From an uncultured Blautia sp. (GTDB taxonomy: Bacteria; Bacillota; Clostridia; Lachnospirales; Lachnospiraceae), in the NCBI GenBank assembly GCA_945872375.1, contig CAMBYR010000073.1, positions 1 to 8,774 on the forward strand: a DNA stretch of 8,774 bases. The letters run 5' to 3'. The translations under genes and the position numbers were made by a program. Under the pieces are notes generated by a model. It was given only the letters and a program-made list of their open reading frames with translations, did not search any database and was not told the origin of the DNA. This document shows, one piece after another, positions 1-6,849 of this stretch (position 1 is the first letter of the stretch; every line of letters begins with the position of its first letter).

Positions 1-1964
1 GTCAGCGCCTGAACACCTGCATTTAACGAATCTGTATAGCCCTGAAGCTTCTCTCCTGCTTCCTCAAGTGCCTGACCATTCTGTGAAAGAGCCGTTCCCG
101 CCTGAATCAGGTCCTGAAGCTGTGCATCTGCATCCCGGGACACGGCCGTTTCGCCTGATACCGGCATCGCATTATTTTCCGATGTTGTTGTAAACGTTTC
201 TTCCCGGATACTTCCGATCGAACTGTTTAAAAGCTGAATACAGCTGTTCAGCTCTCCCAGATAATACCCGTAAGAAGCATAAAGATTGATCAGGTCTTCC
301 TTGCTGGCACCGCTTGCCACCCCCTGAACTTCCTCAAGAATGCTCAACACCGACTGAAGATTTGCAATGGCCGAAGCATCTATGGTGTTCCTTGTTTCCT
401 GAACCGTCTCCGCCTGTCCGGAAGCTGTTTGGCCTGTGCTCCGGCTGATCTGCCCCAGCACCTGGTTGACCTGACTCACATACGCATGAACGCCTTCTGT
501 ATATGCCCCCGTCTGTCCGGCAAAGGTATCCACCCCATGAACATAATCCGGAAGCTGCGACGCAAGGCTGTCCACTCCGGAGGTATAATTTATTATATTT
601 TCACTGAGCGCCTCGCTTCCCGCAGCCACCTGACTGCTTCCTGCCAGAAGCGCTTTTGTATCTTCCCCTTCCGAAAGACCGGTAAGCCCCTGAGAAATAC
701 GCTCAGATCCTTCTGCAAGCGTTTCCGCACCGGATACCAGTGCCCCTGTTCCTGCGGTCAGTTCCTCTGTTCCTTTTTTCAGTTCCTGACCTCCTGTCGT
801 CAGACTCTGTGTACCACTAAGGAGCTTCTTCGTGTTAGAAGCAATGCTTCCGGCTCCGCTGTTTACCTGATCGGCTCCGGATACCAGACGGCTGCTTCCG
901 CTCTGAAGGGACTGTACGCCCGACACCAGCTCTCCTTTTTTACTTTCCAGAAGATTGATTCCATCCACAAGAGCCTGAACGCCATCGATAAGATCTCGTT
1001 TTTTACGGTTCATGGTCTGAATCCCTTTATTCAATGTTCCCATATTTTCATCCACTGCCGTCATGCCATCGATCAGTTCCACGCAGGAATCCTTCAGTGT
1101 CTGAATCCCGTCTGCCAGTTCTCCTGTTCCATCGACAAGCTGTGCAGATGCATCAGAAAATTTCTCCATGATTTCTTTCAGATCATCCAGATTTTCCATA
1201 TCATCCAGTCCCATCTCATCCAGATTCAGGGAGGATGCCACTGTCATTGCAAGCGGAGCTTCGAAATTTGTCACCTCTGCTTCCACAATAAAGGAATCCG
1301 GAATATGAATATCCTTCAGAAAATCCGTTTCTTCCACCTTCAGACTCTCTGCCAGTCCAGGCATCCCCAGTCCGATCACAATATCCTTCTCTCCGTCTGA
1401 CAATACCCTGCCATTTGTAACATTTACATTTCGATAAATATCGGAAGGAAGTATCATTCCCGTCGCCATGGCAAAGGGCGTATATACCTCTCCTGTTTTG
1501 GAATTATTTTCATATTGATAAACTATTTTCAGGTGTCCGCTTTTTCCTTTCAGTTCCGCCGCACTAACCGGTTCTCCATCCAGTTCATACTGAATCGAAA
1601 GACCAACCGGAAGCTCCTGACTGGTAGTTCCCTGATAATAAATATCATTGCCATCCGCATTCCAGATCAGTTGCTTTCCTTCCTTCGTAAAGGACTCCTC
1701 CCCTTTCACGTTTTCAATCTCTTCCAGTTCGGAAGTATCCGAAATCTGACCGTTTTTTTCCGGATTTTTCAGCCAGTCACTGACGATCACCTCGGAAATA
1801 TTGCCATCCGCATCCGTTTTTGCGTATACGGTTTCTTCTTTTTCCTGCTTCAATGCCTCCGCCAGGACAGGAAAATCCGCCGACTGAAATACCATCAGCC
1901 CTGTAAGGGCTGCCGCCATCGTTTTCTTTATATTTTTTCTCTTGATTACTCTGTTTCTATTCAT
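1..1964 (-). CDS. Secreted/surface protein with Leu-x-x-Gly heptad repeats (C-terminus beyond window)
   Basis: The frame is open from an ATG at 1964 to the left edge, giving 654 visible residues with no stop. An AGGAGG (1980-1975) lies 10 nt upstream of the ATG. The N-terminus is basic (MNRNRVIKRKNIKK), followed by a short hydrophobic stretch (residues 16-27) and a plausible signal-peptidase site after VLA (33-35), so export is likely. Residues about 36-270 form a mixed domain I do not recognise. From about residue 275 to 495 the protein is dominated by heptad-spaced L-x-x-G units such as LVDG, LADG, LIDG, LVSG and LTAG. These resume at the left edge, and the pattern is that of TIGR03057-type heptad repeats, also seen in YhgE/Pip-like proteins. 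The ATG overlaps the stop of the upstream transporter gene (ATGAATAG), so the two are probably translationally coupled. A role as an extracellular partner of the transporter is inference. A C-terminal membrane anchor may lie outside the window. Confidence 0.85.
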   Translation of the reverse strand, partial: MNRNRVIKRKNIKKTMAAALTGLMVFQSADFPVLAEALKQEKEETVYAKTDADGNISEVIVSDWLKNPEKNGQISDTSELEEIENVKGEESFTKEGKQLIWNADGNDIYYQGTTSQELPVGLSIQYELDGEPVSAAELKGKSGHLKIVYQYENNSKTGEVYTPFAMATGMILPSDIYRNVNVTNGRVLSDGEKDIVIGLGMPGLAESLKVEETDFLKDIHIPDSFIVEAEVTNFEAPLAMTVASSLNLDEMGLDDMENLDDLKEIMEKFSDASAQLVDGTGELADGIQTLKDSCVELIDGMTAVDENMGTLNKGIQTMNRKKRDLIDGVQALVDGINLLESKKGELVSGVQSLQSGSSRLVSGADQVNSGAGSIASNTKKLLSGTQSLTTGGQELKKGTEELTAGTGALVSGAETLAEGSERISQGLTGLSEGEDTKALLAGSSQVAAGSEALSENIINYTSGVDSLASQLPDYVHGVDTFAGQTGAYTEGVHAYVSQVNQVLGQISRSTGQTASGQAETVQETRNTIDASAIANLQSVLSILEEVQGVASGASKEDLINLYASYGYYLGELNSCIQLLNSSIGSIREETFTTTSENNAMPVSGETAVSRDADAQLQDLIQAGTALSQNGQALEEAGEKLQGYTDSLNAGVQAL
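480..1141 (-). repeat. Region encoding tandem Leu-x-x-Gly heptads
   Basis: In the minus-strand frame this stretch encodes at least 15 degenerate heptads of the form x-x-x-Leu-x-x-Gly, many with Asp or Ser before the Gly. The repeats are at protein level; the DNA is too diverged to be a simple tandem array. Such heptads are expected to form long amphipathic helices or coiled coils. A further cluster of the same units begins at about base 115 and runs to the left edge. Confidence 0.75.
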
Positions 1965-4032
1965 TATTTTTCGACCTCCTGAAATTTTTACTTGTCTTAC
2001 AAATCACTTTATCAAATACCATAAACATGGATGGAAGCACACAGAGCACCACGATCATACTTATGATCGCTCCCCGTGCCATCAGCGTACAGAGAGAACT
2101 GATCATATCAATTCCTGAATACATGCCTACACCAAAGGTTGCGGCAAAGAAGCTCAATGCACTGACAACCACAGATTTGATACTGACTCTGTGCGCGGTC
2201 CGGATGGCCTCCTGTTTACTTTTTCCCTGACTCCGTTCCGTTTCATAACGACTGGTCATCAGGATGGCATAATCCACAGTGGAACCAAGCTGAATGGTTC
2301 CAATAACGATAGATGCAATAAATGGAAGCTTCGTACCTGTCAGATATGGAATTCCGAGATTGATAAAAATTGCAAATTCAATAACTGCCACCAGTATGAC
2401 AGGCAGGGAAACGGATCTGAATACAAAGAAAATAATCACAAACACAGCCAGAATGGATACGGCATTTACTACCCGGAAATCATTGTCTGTAATGGTGATC
2501 AGATCCTTTGTGCAGGGCGCTTCCCCTACAAGCATCCCATTCGGATCATACTTTTTCAGGATCTTATTCAGACTGTCAATCTGCTCATTTACTTCATCAG
2601 AAGCCACCTTATATTCATTGTCTATCAGCATCAGCTCATAGTTTTCATCTTCCAGAATCTCCCGAATGGACTCCGGAATCATACTCTTTGGTATCCTGCT
2701 GCCAAGAACTGTTTCCAGTCCAAGAACCGCCTTGACACCATCCACCTGCTCCATTTCTTCTGCCATTTCCCTGATCTGTTTTCCGGGAAGGTCACTGTCA
2801 ATCAGGAGCATATGCATAGCTCCCATCTGGAAATCTTCCTGCAGTATTTTATTCGCCTGGATACTTGGCAGATCCTCCGGGAGTGTCTCATCCAGATTAT
2901 AATAGACTGATGCATTTTTCTGGCAGTATGCTGCAGGAACGATCAGTATCAGAAGCAAAAACACAAACATACGATAATGTCTGGTAATAAAATCAGATAT
3001 CCTTGCCATGTCCGGAAGCAAAGGACGGTGTTTTGTTTTCGTCAGTATACTGTCGAAAATCATAATCATGGAAGGAAGGATCGTCACGCAGCAGATGACA
3101 CCCAGAACAACTCCCTTTACCATCACGATTCCCAGATCAAGGCCCAACGTAAAGCTCATAAAACAAAGGGCCACAAAACCCGCCACCGTTGTCATGGAGC
3201 TTCCAACTACAGACTTCATTGTCCGCTCAACGGCATGAGCCATCGCCTCTTTTTTATCCTCATAAAATCCCTGCTGTTCCTGATAACTGTGCCAGAGAAA
3301 AATGGAATAATCCATGGTCACACCCAATTGCAGGACCGCTGCCAGAGCCTGCGTAATATAAGAAATTTCTCCCTTTATGGCATTGGTTCCCAGGTTATAT
3401 ATAATTGCCATTCCGATACTGAGAAGAAAAACAACCGGAATAAAAAAGGAATCCATGGTCAGTGCAAGTACAATGGCTGACAGGATTGCAGCAATCACCA
3501 CATAAATGATAACCTCCTGATCCGCCAGCTCCTTTGTGTCTGTAACGATTGCAGACATACCGCTTAAAAAGCATTGTTTTCCTGCAATTTTTCGTATTTC
3601 ACGGATCGCGTCCATGGTTTCATCTGCCGATGTCGTCGTACGGAAGATAATAAACATCATGGTAGAATCTTCGGTATTAAATACCTTCCGTACCTTTTCC
3701 GGAAGCATTTCCATAGGAACGCTCAGATCCATAAAGCTGTCGTACCAGACCACTTTTTCGACATTTGGTACTTCTTCAATTTCTTTTTTCAGAGACGCCA
3801 CATCCCTGTCTTCCATTCCTTTGCAGATAAACATGGAGTACGCTCCCGTTCCAAATTCCTCTGCCAGAATATCCTGACCCTGCATCGTCTCGATACTGTC
3901 CGGCAGGTACGATAAAATATCATAATTTACTCTTGTATGCAGATATCCCCAGCCCGCCGGAATCAGCAGTAAAATGCTGAGAATAAAAATCGGTATCCGG
4001 TATTTCACAATTTTTCGTCCGATATTCAGCAT
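1957..4032 (-). CDS. RND superfamily MMPL-type transporter
   Basis: This is a 691-residue polytopic membrane protein made of two similar halves. Each half has one membrane helix, a large extracytoplasmic domain, and then five clustered helices. In numbering from the chosen start, the helices lie at about 12-30, 175-240 and 276-326 in the first half, and 353-369, 520-591 and 617-674 in the second. Each half carries the Asp-Tyr pair typical of MmpL/HpnN-like RND proteins: GVTMDYSIFLWHS (D241-Y242) and GSTVDYAILMTSRY (D587-Y588). In the family these residues are part of the proton relay that drives export of lipids, drugs or hydrophobic molecules. The start at 4032 is preferred over the ATG at 4038 because AGGAGG sits 7 nt from the former and only 1 nt from the latter. 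It is the first gene of an operon with the heptad-repeat protein and is divergent from a TetR regulator that probably controls it. The substrate cannot be told from the sequence. Confidence 0.93.
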   Translation of the reverse strand: MLNIGRKIVKYRIPIFILSILLLIPAGWGYLHTRVNYDILSYLPDSIETMQGQDILAEEFGTGAYSMFICKGMEDRDVASLKKEIEEVPNVEKVVWYDSFMDLSVPMEMLPEKVRKVFNTEDSTMMFIIFRTTTSADETMDAIREIRKIAGKQCFLSGMSAIVTDTKELADQEVIIYVVIAAILSAIVLALTMDSFFIPVVFLLSIGMAIIYNLGTNAIKGEISYITQALAAVLQLGVTMDYSIFLWHSYQEQQGFYEDKKEAMAHAVERTMKSVVGSSMTTVAGFVALCFMSFTLGLDLGIVMVKGVVLGVICCVTILPSMIMIFDSILTKTKHRPLLPDMARISDFITRHYRMFVFLLLILIVPAAYCQKNASVYYNLDETLPEDLPSIQANKILQEDFQMGAMHMLLIDSDLPGKQIREMAEEMEQVDGVKAVLGLETVLGSRIPKSMIPESIREILEDENYELMLIDNEYKVASDEVNEQIDSLNKILKKYDPNGMLVGEAPCTKDLITITDNDFRVVNAVSILAVFVIIFFVFRSVSLPVILVAVIEFAIFINLGIPYLTGTKLPFIASIVIGTIQLGSTVDYAILMTSRYETERSQGKSKQEAIRTAHRVSIKSVVVSALSFFAATFGVGMYSGIDMISSLCTLMARGAIISMIVVLCVLPSMFMVFDKVICKTSKNFRRSKNNE

Positions 4033-4039
4033 AATCATT

Positions 4040-4045
4040 CCTCCT
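4040..4045 (-). promoter_or_regulatory. Ribosome binding site deciding the transporter start
   Basis: On the minus strand this reads AGGAGG, a perfect anti-16S match. Two in-frame ATGs follow, at 4038 and 4032. The spacing is 1 nt to the first and 7 nt to the second, so initiation at 4032 (MLNIGRK) is favoured. Confidence 0.8.
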
Positions 4046-4101
4046 GTTTTTCATAGTTCTATCGTATGTTCAAGAATGCCTGTTTCAGGACAGGTTTTCC
4101 A

Positions 4102-4154
4102 CAGACAAAAAGGCTCCTCTGCACAAAAACTGTGCAAAGAAACCCTTTTGTCTG
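4102..4154 (-). promoter_or_regulatory. Long RNA hairpin in the transporter mRNA leader
   Basis: Bases 4102-4125 pair with 4131-4154 (each pair sums to 8256). Twenty pairs are Watson-Crick. The four remaining positions (4111/4145, 4114/4142, 4116/4140, 4119/4137) are A-C mismatches as plus-strand RNA but G-U wobbles as minus-strand RNA, so only the minus transcript forms an unbroken 24-bp stem. The apex is 5 nt (GUUUU in RNA), and its outer bases can form one more G-U pair. The element starts about 23 nt after the predicted transporter transcription start and ends 69 nt before its ATG. No U tract follows, so it is not a standard intrinsic terminator. It could be a stabiliser, an RNase III site, or part of an attenuator or ligand sensor. 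I do not recognise a known riboswitch class. Confidence 0.7.
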
Positions 4155-4167
4155 ATTTCTCCCATAC

Positions 4168-4196
4168 TTGTGATTTTATCCGAATTATGTTATAAT
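4168..4196 (+). promoter_or_regulatory. SigmaA promoter of the tetR gene
   Basis: The -35 is TTGTGA (4168-4173, 4 of 6 consensus), followed by a 17-bp spacer and a perfect TATAAT -10 (4191-4196). A TG dinucleotide at 4188-4189 makes it an extended -10. Transcription should start near 4203, giving a leader of about 77 nt before the TTG start codon. It overlaps the opposing transporter promoter almost completely. Confidence 0.72.
4184..4196. promoter_or_regulatory. Dyad ATTAT-GTT-ATAAT over both -10 boxes (possible operator)
   Basis: A 13-bp inverted repeat with 5-bp arms is centred on base 4190 and covers the -10 boxes of both divergent promoters. TetR-family proteins usually bind short dyads in the gap to a divergent target gene, so this is the best-placed candidate operator. 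Its AT-rich arms are also explained by the two -10 boxes themselves, so the assignment is weak. Confidence 0.3.
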
Positions 4197-4212
4197 CCCC
4201 TTTAAGTTTCAA
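4184..4212 (-). promoter_or_regulatory. SigmaA promoter of the transporter operon
   Basis: Read on the minus strand, the -35 is TTGAAA (4212-4207, 5 of 6 consensus), the spacer is 17 bp, and the -10 is CATAAT (4189-4184, 5 of 6). The start should be near 4177, giving a leader of about 145 nt that contains the long hairpin at 4102-4154. Its -10 lies inside the spacer of the plus-strand promoter, so polymerase cannot occupy both at once. Confidence 0.68.
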
Positions 4213-4279
4213 GATGACAGCATTATTTGATTTATTGTAACTATTCATTTCTGAATCAGGCGGAACGGAGGTTTTATTT

Positions 4280-4855
4280 TTGCCCAATTACACCAGAAAA
4301 GCTATTCGGGATTCCTTCATCAGGCTTCTGAATGAAAAGCCCTTAAACCAGATCACCATCCGAAACATTGTCGATGACTGTGGTGTAAACCGAAATACCT
4401 TTTATTATTACTATCAGGATCTTCCCCAGCTCATCGAAAGCATTGTCAACGAGGATGCCGACCGTATCATACAGGAATATCCTACTCTCAATTCCATGGA
4501 AGAATGTCTGGATGCCGCCGTAAGTTTTTCTCTGAAAAATAAAATAGCTGTCCTCCACATTTTTAAATCTGTCAACCGGAATATTTATGAACAATATTTA
4601 TGGAGAGTCTGCGACCATGTCTGCAATACATACCTGAACACGATTCTGGCAGATCGTGAGATTTCCGAATCTGACCATCAGGTCATCATCTGTTATCTGA
4701 AATGTCTCAGTTTCGGCTCAATTATGGACTGGTTGGAACGAGGAATGAAAGATAATGTCCAGATTCTTATCCACAGAATCTGTGAACTGAAAAAAGGACA
4801 TCTTGAAGAAATGATCGATCGGTGTGATCCCGCAAAAAAGCCCCCCAATGCCTGA
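4280..4855 (+). CDS. TetR/AcrR family transcriptional regulator
   Basis: The product is a 191-residue DNA-binding regulator. The N-terminal helix-turn-helix lies at about residues 8-45, with the characteristic run ITIRNIVDDCGVNRNTFYYY at 25-44. The rest (about 46-180) is an all-helical ligand-binding and dimerisation region with low family-wide conservation. The length is normal for the family. The start codon is TTG at 4280, supported by CGGAGGT (4266-4272) 7 nt upstream; no ATG lies at a comparable place. The stop is inside the loop of the downstream terminator. The gene is divergent from the RND transporter operon, and their promoters overlap, so it probably represses that operon and itself until an inducer binds. 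The inducer is unknown. It is unusually cysteine-containing for its size (C34, C76, C111, C115, C138, C142, C168, C182), which may simply reflect an anaerobic host. Confidence 0.9.
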   Translation: MPNYTRKAIRDSFIRLLNEKPLNQITIRNIVDDCGVNRNTFYYYYQDLPQLIESIVNEDADRIIQEYPTLNSMEECLDAAVSFSLKNKIAVLHIFKSVNRNIYEQYLWRVCDHVCNTYLNTILADREISESDHQVIICYLKCLSFGSIMDWLERGMKDNVQILIHRICELKKGHLEEMIDRCDPAKKPPNA

Positions 4856-4882
4856 TGTACCGGCATTGTAGGGCCTTTTTTT
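4836..4882. terminator. Bidirectional intrinsic terminator between tetR and selB
   Basis: A 7-bp stem CAATGCC/GGCATTG (4846-4852 with 4862-4868) is extended by C-G pairs (4843-4845 with 4871-4873) across a two-base bulge. The hairpin is flanked by an A run on the left (about 4834-4839) and seven Ts on the right (4876-4882). Read in either direction it is a GC stem followed by a U tract. It serves tetR from the left and the amidohydrolase-selB operon from the right. Confidence 0.85.
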
Positions 4883-4890
4883 CACTGTAT

Positions 4891-6849
4891 TTATTTTTCA
4901 TCAGGATACGCACTGCTTTTCTTCCGCCTTCCGGCATAGATTCGTTCTGTCTCTCTTCCGCAGGAGGCCGTGATTCCCCGGGCATCCAGAAACGCCATCA
5001 CCGCCCGGGCAGAACGCTTGTTGCTTCCCAGCAGATCACGCAGCCTGCTGTAAGACAGAATCTCCTGATCCTGAAAATACTCCTCTGTCCTTCGGATCAG
5101 TGTTTCCAAAAGCTTTGGAGTTATCATATATTCTTCACTGATTTTCACAAGTGAGCCCTGATGCTCCAGAAAACGGAGAATATCTGTATACATCTCCGTC
5201 TCCATATCATCCGGCTTTAATTCCATCATATTGATCAGGTCAAACCTCTGTTTTTCCAGAATTTTGGTAACCAACAGGCGAATTTCTTCCGATACTCCAT
5301 TGGAAGCCGGCGAAAACTCATACTGCCGAAAGACATTCTCCTGTCTGCAAATGATCTTTCTCCGTTCCATCTCGTCCAGCCAGGCATCAAACCGTTCCAT
5401 ATCCCAGTCTTTCCATCCCGTACTTTTCAGCAGACCTTTTTCCATTCCATTTCGAAAAGGCCAGCGTCTGTGATACTCCTTAAGACATGCAGAGAGGCGC
5501 CTGTTTTCCGCAGCTTCCAGTTCCCGGGAACAGTAAAAACACGTTTTCTTTCCCCGGATAACCGCACATTCCTGCCGCTTTGCCAGTTCCTCCAGAAGTA
5601 TCTCCAGGCGTTTTCCGTCAATTCCGGAACGCGTTTCCAGTTCCTGAAGGTTTAATGGCCTTTTCTCTTCCTTTTCCAGAACATCCGGCAGTATTTCTTC
5701 TTCTCTGTTTTCTTCTTTCTTTTTCAGAAATTCCAAAGCTTCCTCATCCAGCCTCTTATGCCGGACAGGCCGCTCTTCCAGAATCTGTCCTCCCCCGATG
5801 GTTTCCATCGGCGAATAGAACCGTACAATAAACCGGTCTTTCTTTTTTACGGCAAGCTCCTGCTCCAGTCGAAGCTGTGCATATCCTGTCTGTCCTGCAG
5901 ACAGCTCTTCCCTGTCAAGCAGCACCACACGGCAGAGCACGGACGATGTCCCGATATACAAGTGCACCCTGGATTGATTCTTCAGCACACGCCGGGTGCC
6001 CTTCACCATCTCGATTTTTACGTCCAGAAAACGGCTCGGATGTAATGAGTCCGGACCGGCTGCCACAAATCCCCGTCTGATATCGTCCTTCTTCACACCG
6101 GAGAGCAGCAGGGCCACCCGCTGACCGGCACTGACCTGGTCGGTATCTCTTCCGTGGATCTGCATACTTTTTATTTTCACTGTCTGCATAGACGGATAAA
6201 GCATAAGAGGATCTTCCGGTCTTAAACAACCCTCCATCACCGTTCCGGCAATGACGGTTCCAAGTCCCTTCAGCGTCATGACACGATCCACCGGCATCCG
6301 AAAACTGCCCGCCGTTTTTCTGGTTCTCTGTATCTTCGAAACCGTCTCGATGATCCGGTGTTTCAGCTCTTCGATTCCGTTCCCTGTCACTGCCGAAATC
6401 CTCTGACGAGGCCAGGAGGCAAACATGGTTCCCCGGATTTCCCCGGAAATTTCTTCCTCTGCCATGTCTGCCCATGCAGCATCCACACAGTCCTCCTTTG
6501 TAAGCACCAGGATCCCTGCAGGAACCTGAAGCTTTTCCAGAATATCCATATGCTCTCTGGTCTGCGGCATCATTCCTTCATCCAGAGCAATGACAAGAAG
6601 TACCAGATCCATACCGCACACGCCTGCCAGCATGTTTGGCAAAAATTTTTCATGTCCCGGGACATCAATCACGCCTGCTCTTCGGCCTTCCGGCAGATCA
6701 AACCAGGTAAACCCAAGATCAATGGAAATTCCCCTCTGTTTTTCTTCTTTTAAGGTATCTGTATCACGTCCGGTAAGCGCCCGGATCATGGCCGTTTTTC
6801 CATGATCGATGTGGCCTGCCGTGCCAATGATAATATGCTCCGCTTTCAT
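4891..6849 (-). CDS. selB: Selenocysteine-specific translation elongation factor SelB
   Basis: The product is a 652-residue GTPase that delivers Sec-tRNA(Sec) to UGA codons at SECIS elements in selenoprotein mRNAs. The N-terminal EF-Tu-like domain has G1 GTAGHIDHGKT (9-19), switch I RGISIDLGF (39-47), G3 DVPGHE (62-67), G4 TKED (117-120) and G5 SAV (152-154). Beta-barrel domains II and III follow (about 180-360). The C-terminal part (about 370-640) matches the winged-helix repeats that bind SECIS RNA, including LVKISEEYMITPKLLE (567-582) and DLLGSNKRSARAV (605-617). The start is the ATG at 6849: it begins the conserved MKAEHIIIGTAGH, and its ATGA overlaps the stop of the upstream amidohydrolase. 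A longer frame from 6912 would add 21 unconserved residues inside that gene. Only a weak GGAAGAG site precedes it (8 nt), which fits coupling. Ser42 replaces the usual Thr of switch I, a variant I recall from other Clostridia. Confidence 0.96.
   Translation of the reverse strand: MKAEHIIIGTAGHIDHGKTAMIRALTGRDTDTLKEEKQRGISIDLGFTWFDLPEGRRAGVIDVPGHEKFLPNMLAGVCGMDLVLLVIALDEGMMPQTREHMDILEKLQVPAGILVLTKEDCVDAAWADMAEEEISGEIRGTMFASWPRQRISAVTGNGIEELKHRIIETVSKIQRTRKTAGSFRMPVDRVMTLKGLGTVIAGTVMEGCLRPEDPLMLYPSMQTVKIKSMQIHGRDTDQVSAGQRVALLLSGVKKDDIRRGFVAAGPDSLHPSRFLDVKIEMVKGTRRVLKNQSRVHLYIGTSSVLCRVVLLDREELSAGQTGYAQLRLEQELAVKKKDRFIVRFYSPMETIGGGQILEERPVRHKRLDEEALEFLKKKEENREEEILPDVLEKEEKRPLNLQELETRSGIDGKRLEILLEELAKRQECAVIRGKKTCFYCSRELEAAENRRLSACLKEYHRRWPFRNGMEKGLLKSTGWKDWDMERFDAWLDEMERRKIICRQENVFRQYEFSPASNGVSEEIRLLVTKILEKQRFDLINMMELKPDDMETEMYTDILRFLEHQGSLVKISEEYMITPKLLETLIRRTEEYFQDQEILSYSRLRDLLGSNKRSARAVMAFLDARGITASCGRETERIYAGRRKKSSAYPDEK

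Noticed and set aside
429..1400. Long plus-strand open frame (323 codons) opposite the heptad-repeat gene
   Set aside because: It lies entirely antisense to a gene with a signal peptide, a strong ribosome binding site and regular protein repeats. Its own translation is Cys- and His-rich with no recognisable domain, as expected from the complement of a repetitive coding frame.
4102..4154. The leader palindrome as an intrinsic terminator or TetR operator
   Set aside because: No U tract follows on either strand. The one-sided wobble pattern points to RNA rather than DNA symmetry, and a 24-bp arm is longer than typical TetR operators.
4085..4165. 26-codon upstream open frame (MGEIRQKGF...) across the transporter leader hairpin
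   Set aside because: It would start about 12 nt after the predicted transcription start and has no Shine-Dalgarno sequence. Coding across a perfect stem looks incidental, though a leader-peptide attenuator is not fully excluded.
5529..5541. CFYC pair in SelB (residues 437-440) as a zinc site
   Set aside because: No second Cys or His pair lies nearby, and SelB winged-helix domains are not known to need zinc.
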